From Spirochaetaceae bacterium (lineage in GTDB: Bacteria > Spirochaetota > Spirochaetia > Treponematales > Breznakiellaceae), in the NCBI GenBank assembly GCA_031255655.1, contig JAIRSB010000126.1, positions 1 through 7,510 on the forward strand: DNA of 7,510 nt, written 5' to 3'. Each line of letters starts with the position of its first letter. Positions within the stretch are counted from its first letter, which is position 1. A model generated the notes under the pieces. It saw only the letters and a list, made by a program, of their open reading frames with translations. It was not told the origin of the DNA and ran no database searches. The translations under genes and the position numbers were made by a program. This document shows, one piece after another, positions 6,582 to 7,510 of this stretch.

Positions 6582-7118
6582 ATGAATGAATATGAAAGAC
6601 TTCTTTTTAAAGAAGTAAATAAGCGGAAACCGGATATTGAAATAATAAAACGCTTATTAAAAAATGGCGCGGATATTAACGCCAGGGATGAACGCGGAGA
6701 AACGGCTTTATTTGAGGCTATTGGGTATATCGGTGATATAATATGGAAAGATGAAAATGGAAATCTTGCGGAAACAGGCGACGAATCAATAGCGCTTGTC
6801 CAAATAATGGTTCCAAAAATTGATATTACAATTATAAAACATTTATTTGAATTAGGAGCAGATCCAAATATTGAAAATAAGTACAGCGAAAGTTGTATAG
6901 TATATGCTGTTTATACATTTAGATCTGATATTTTTAAATTATTTTTGGCTTATGGGGCAGATGTAAATTTTAAAGTAGATGATAATGAATGTTTTTGCGA
7001 TTGGATAATTGGTGAATTACACGAATTTAAATGGGATGTAAATGATATAGCTGTAGAAGAAATATCAAAAATGGTAATGATGTTAAATGAATATAAAAGT
7101 AAAGCAAAAGGCGGCTAA
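6582..7118 (+). CDS. Small ankyrin-repeat protein
   Basis: This 178-residue protein carries about three ankyrin repeats: residues 16-48 (IIKRLLKNGADINARDERGE, then TALFEA), 78-110 (DITIIKHLFELGADPNIENK) and a divergent one at 114-141 (DIFKLFLAYGADVNFKVDDN). A roughly 30-residue insertion separates the first two. Ankyrin repeats bind other proteins. No signal peptide or TM segment is visible, so it is likely cytoplasmic, and its partner is unknown. I prefer the ATG at 6582 because ankyrin-type sequence begins right after it; TTG codons at 6546 and 6549 would add up to 12 residues without a good ribosome site. The upstream site is weak (GCGG). The gene is strongly AT-rich, like its two upstream neighbours and unlike argH, which suggests acquisition by transfer. 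No convincing terminator follows. Confidence 0.85.
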   Translation: MNEYERLLFKEVNKRKPDIEIIKRLLKNGADINARDERGETALFEAIGYIGDIIWKDENGNLAETGDESIALVQIMVPKIDITIIKHLFELGADPNIENKYSESCIVYAVYTFRSDIFKLFLAYGADVNFKVDDNECFCDWIIGELHEFKWDVNDIAVEEISKMVMMLNEYKSKAKGG

Positions 7119-7181
7119 CGAGGCTTCCTCCCTGCCTGTCTTCTTTTAACTATTTTTACGGGATGCTCCGTTGCGGATTCT

Positions 7182-7510
7182 TTATGCCTGTGCGCAATGG
7201 TTTTGCCTGTTTCTTTCCTTGACAAACGCTTCTATTCCCCGGCGCAATGCCCCAATAGATGTGATATCTGCGCGTTTTATGCCAGAAAATGCGCAGATAT
7301 CATCAAGGAATACGCATTTATTTCCAATAAATGTGCATATATCGTCATGAGATGCGCATATCTTATTCAGAAATACGCATATATCACTAGTAAATGCGTC
7401 GTTGGGATGTAAAATGCGCACATATCAACGAAAGATGCGCATTTCATGGTAATATATGCGCAGATATCAGGGCAAGCCGCGCAGATACTGCACGGGAAGG
7501 GGCGGATATG
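7182..7510 (-). pseudogene. Possible heptapeptide-repeat protein, frameshifted, cut by window edge
   Basis: On the minus strand, 7421-7182 is open and reads nine consecutive heptads of the type [CDR]-A-F-x-x-x-I (DAFTSDI, CVFLNKI, CASHDDI, CTFIGNK, CVFLDDI, CAFSGIK, RADITSI, GALRRGI, EAFVKER), then NRQNHCAQA and a stop. To the right of the 20-nt unit at 7394-7413 the same pattern continues in another frame (RPFPCSI, CAACPDI, CAYITMK, CASFVDM, CAFYIPT) up to the window edge. The ATG at 7421 lies within a repeat unit and has no ribosome site, so a gene entering from the right and broken by a 1-nt deletion is more likely than a start there. The plus strand also reads as heptads (CADIIKE, YAFISNK, CAYIVMR). 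The minus strand is preferred because its heptad pattern extends further left than the DNA repeat. Coding status is uncertain and I do not recognise the protein. Confidence 0.3.
7268..7510. repeat. Degenerate 21-bp tandem repeat array
   Basis: Units begin at 7268, 7289, 7310, 7331, 7352, 7373, 7394, 7414, 7435, 7456, 7477 and about 7498. Spacing is 21 nt except for one 20-nt unit (7394-7413). The core is roughly ATGCGCATATATC followed by 6-8 variable bases ending in A-rich sequence; the TGCGCA centre is palindromic. Variable bases occur throughout, so this is an old or selected repeat rather than a recent expansion. The array continues past the window edge. Confidence 0.85.

Noticed and set aside
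7112..7157. Possible terminator after the ankyrin gene.
   Set aside because: Available stems are 4-5 bp with wobble pairs and no proper U-run.
7268..7510. CRISPR array.
   Set aside because: Units are contiguous 21-mers with gradual variation; there are no constant repeats separated by unique 30-40 nt spacers and no cas genes.

Overview
The window looks like a chromosomal segment of a spirochaete, most likely a gut-type Treponema. This is inferred from a batA/batB pair, a response regulator-bactofilin-argH cluster, and a decayed transposase of a type I remember from treponemes. None of it was checked by a search. Base composition is mixed: the core genes are moderately GC-rich, while roughly 5990-7120 is clearly AT-rich.

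Layout, left to right. (1) 76-2177: two overlapping plus-strand genes for membrane-anchored von Willebrand A proteins, BatA then BatB, both with intact metal-binding (MIDAS) motifs. (2) 2178-3405: no intact protein gene. It holds a minus-strand tRNA-Thr(CGU) with a good upstream promoter, the frameshifted N-terminal remnant of a transposase (about 2596-3075), and a plus-strand sigma70-type promoter at 3333-3361. (3) 3406-5954: a tightly packed operon of a receiver-domain protein with a helical tail instead of a DNA-binding domain, a bactofilin starting 1 nt after it, and argininosuccinate lyase overlapping the bactofilin end by 8 nt. (4) 5993-7118: AT-rich genes for a two-TM small protein, an overlapping YbjQ/DUF74 protein, and a small ankyrin-repeat protein. 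(5) About 7212-7510, running off the window: a degenerate 21-bp tandem repeat that reads as heptapeptide repeats on both strands, with one 20-nt unit that breaks the frame.

How the genes may work together: BatA and BatB probably form a cell-envelope complex, as in other Bat operons. The regulator and bactofilin are almost certainly co-translated, which suggests (as inference) that the regulator acts through protein contacts on the cytoskeleton or envelope rather than on DNA. ArgH is a housekeeping arginine enzyme that appears to share their transcript. The two-TM protein and YbjQ protein are translationally coupled and probably act together at the membrane.

The least explained item is the 21-bp/heptapeptide repeat at the right edge. 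Secondary curiosities are a perfect 16-bp inverted repeat inside the end of argH and terminator-like hairpins inside the regulator gene and batB. I see no CRISPR array and no complete mobile element, and I did not recognise a clearly new defence or biosynthetic system.
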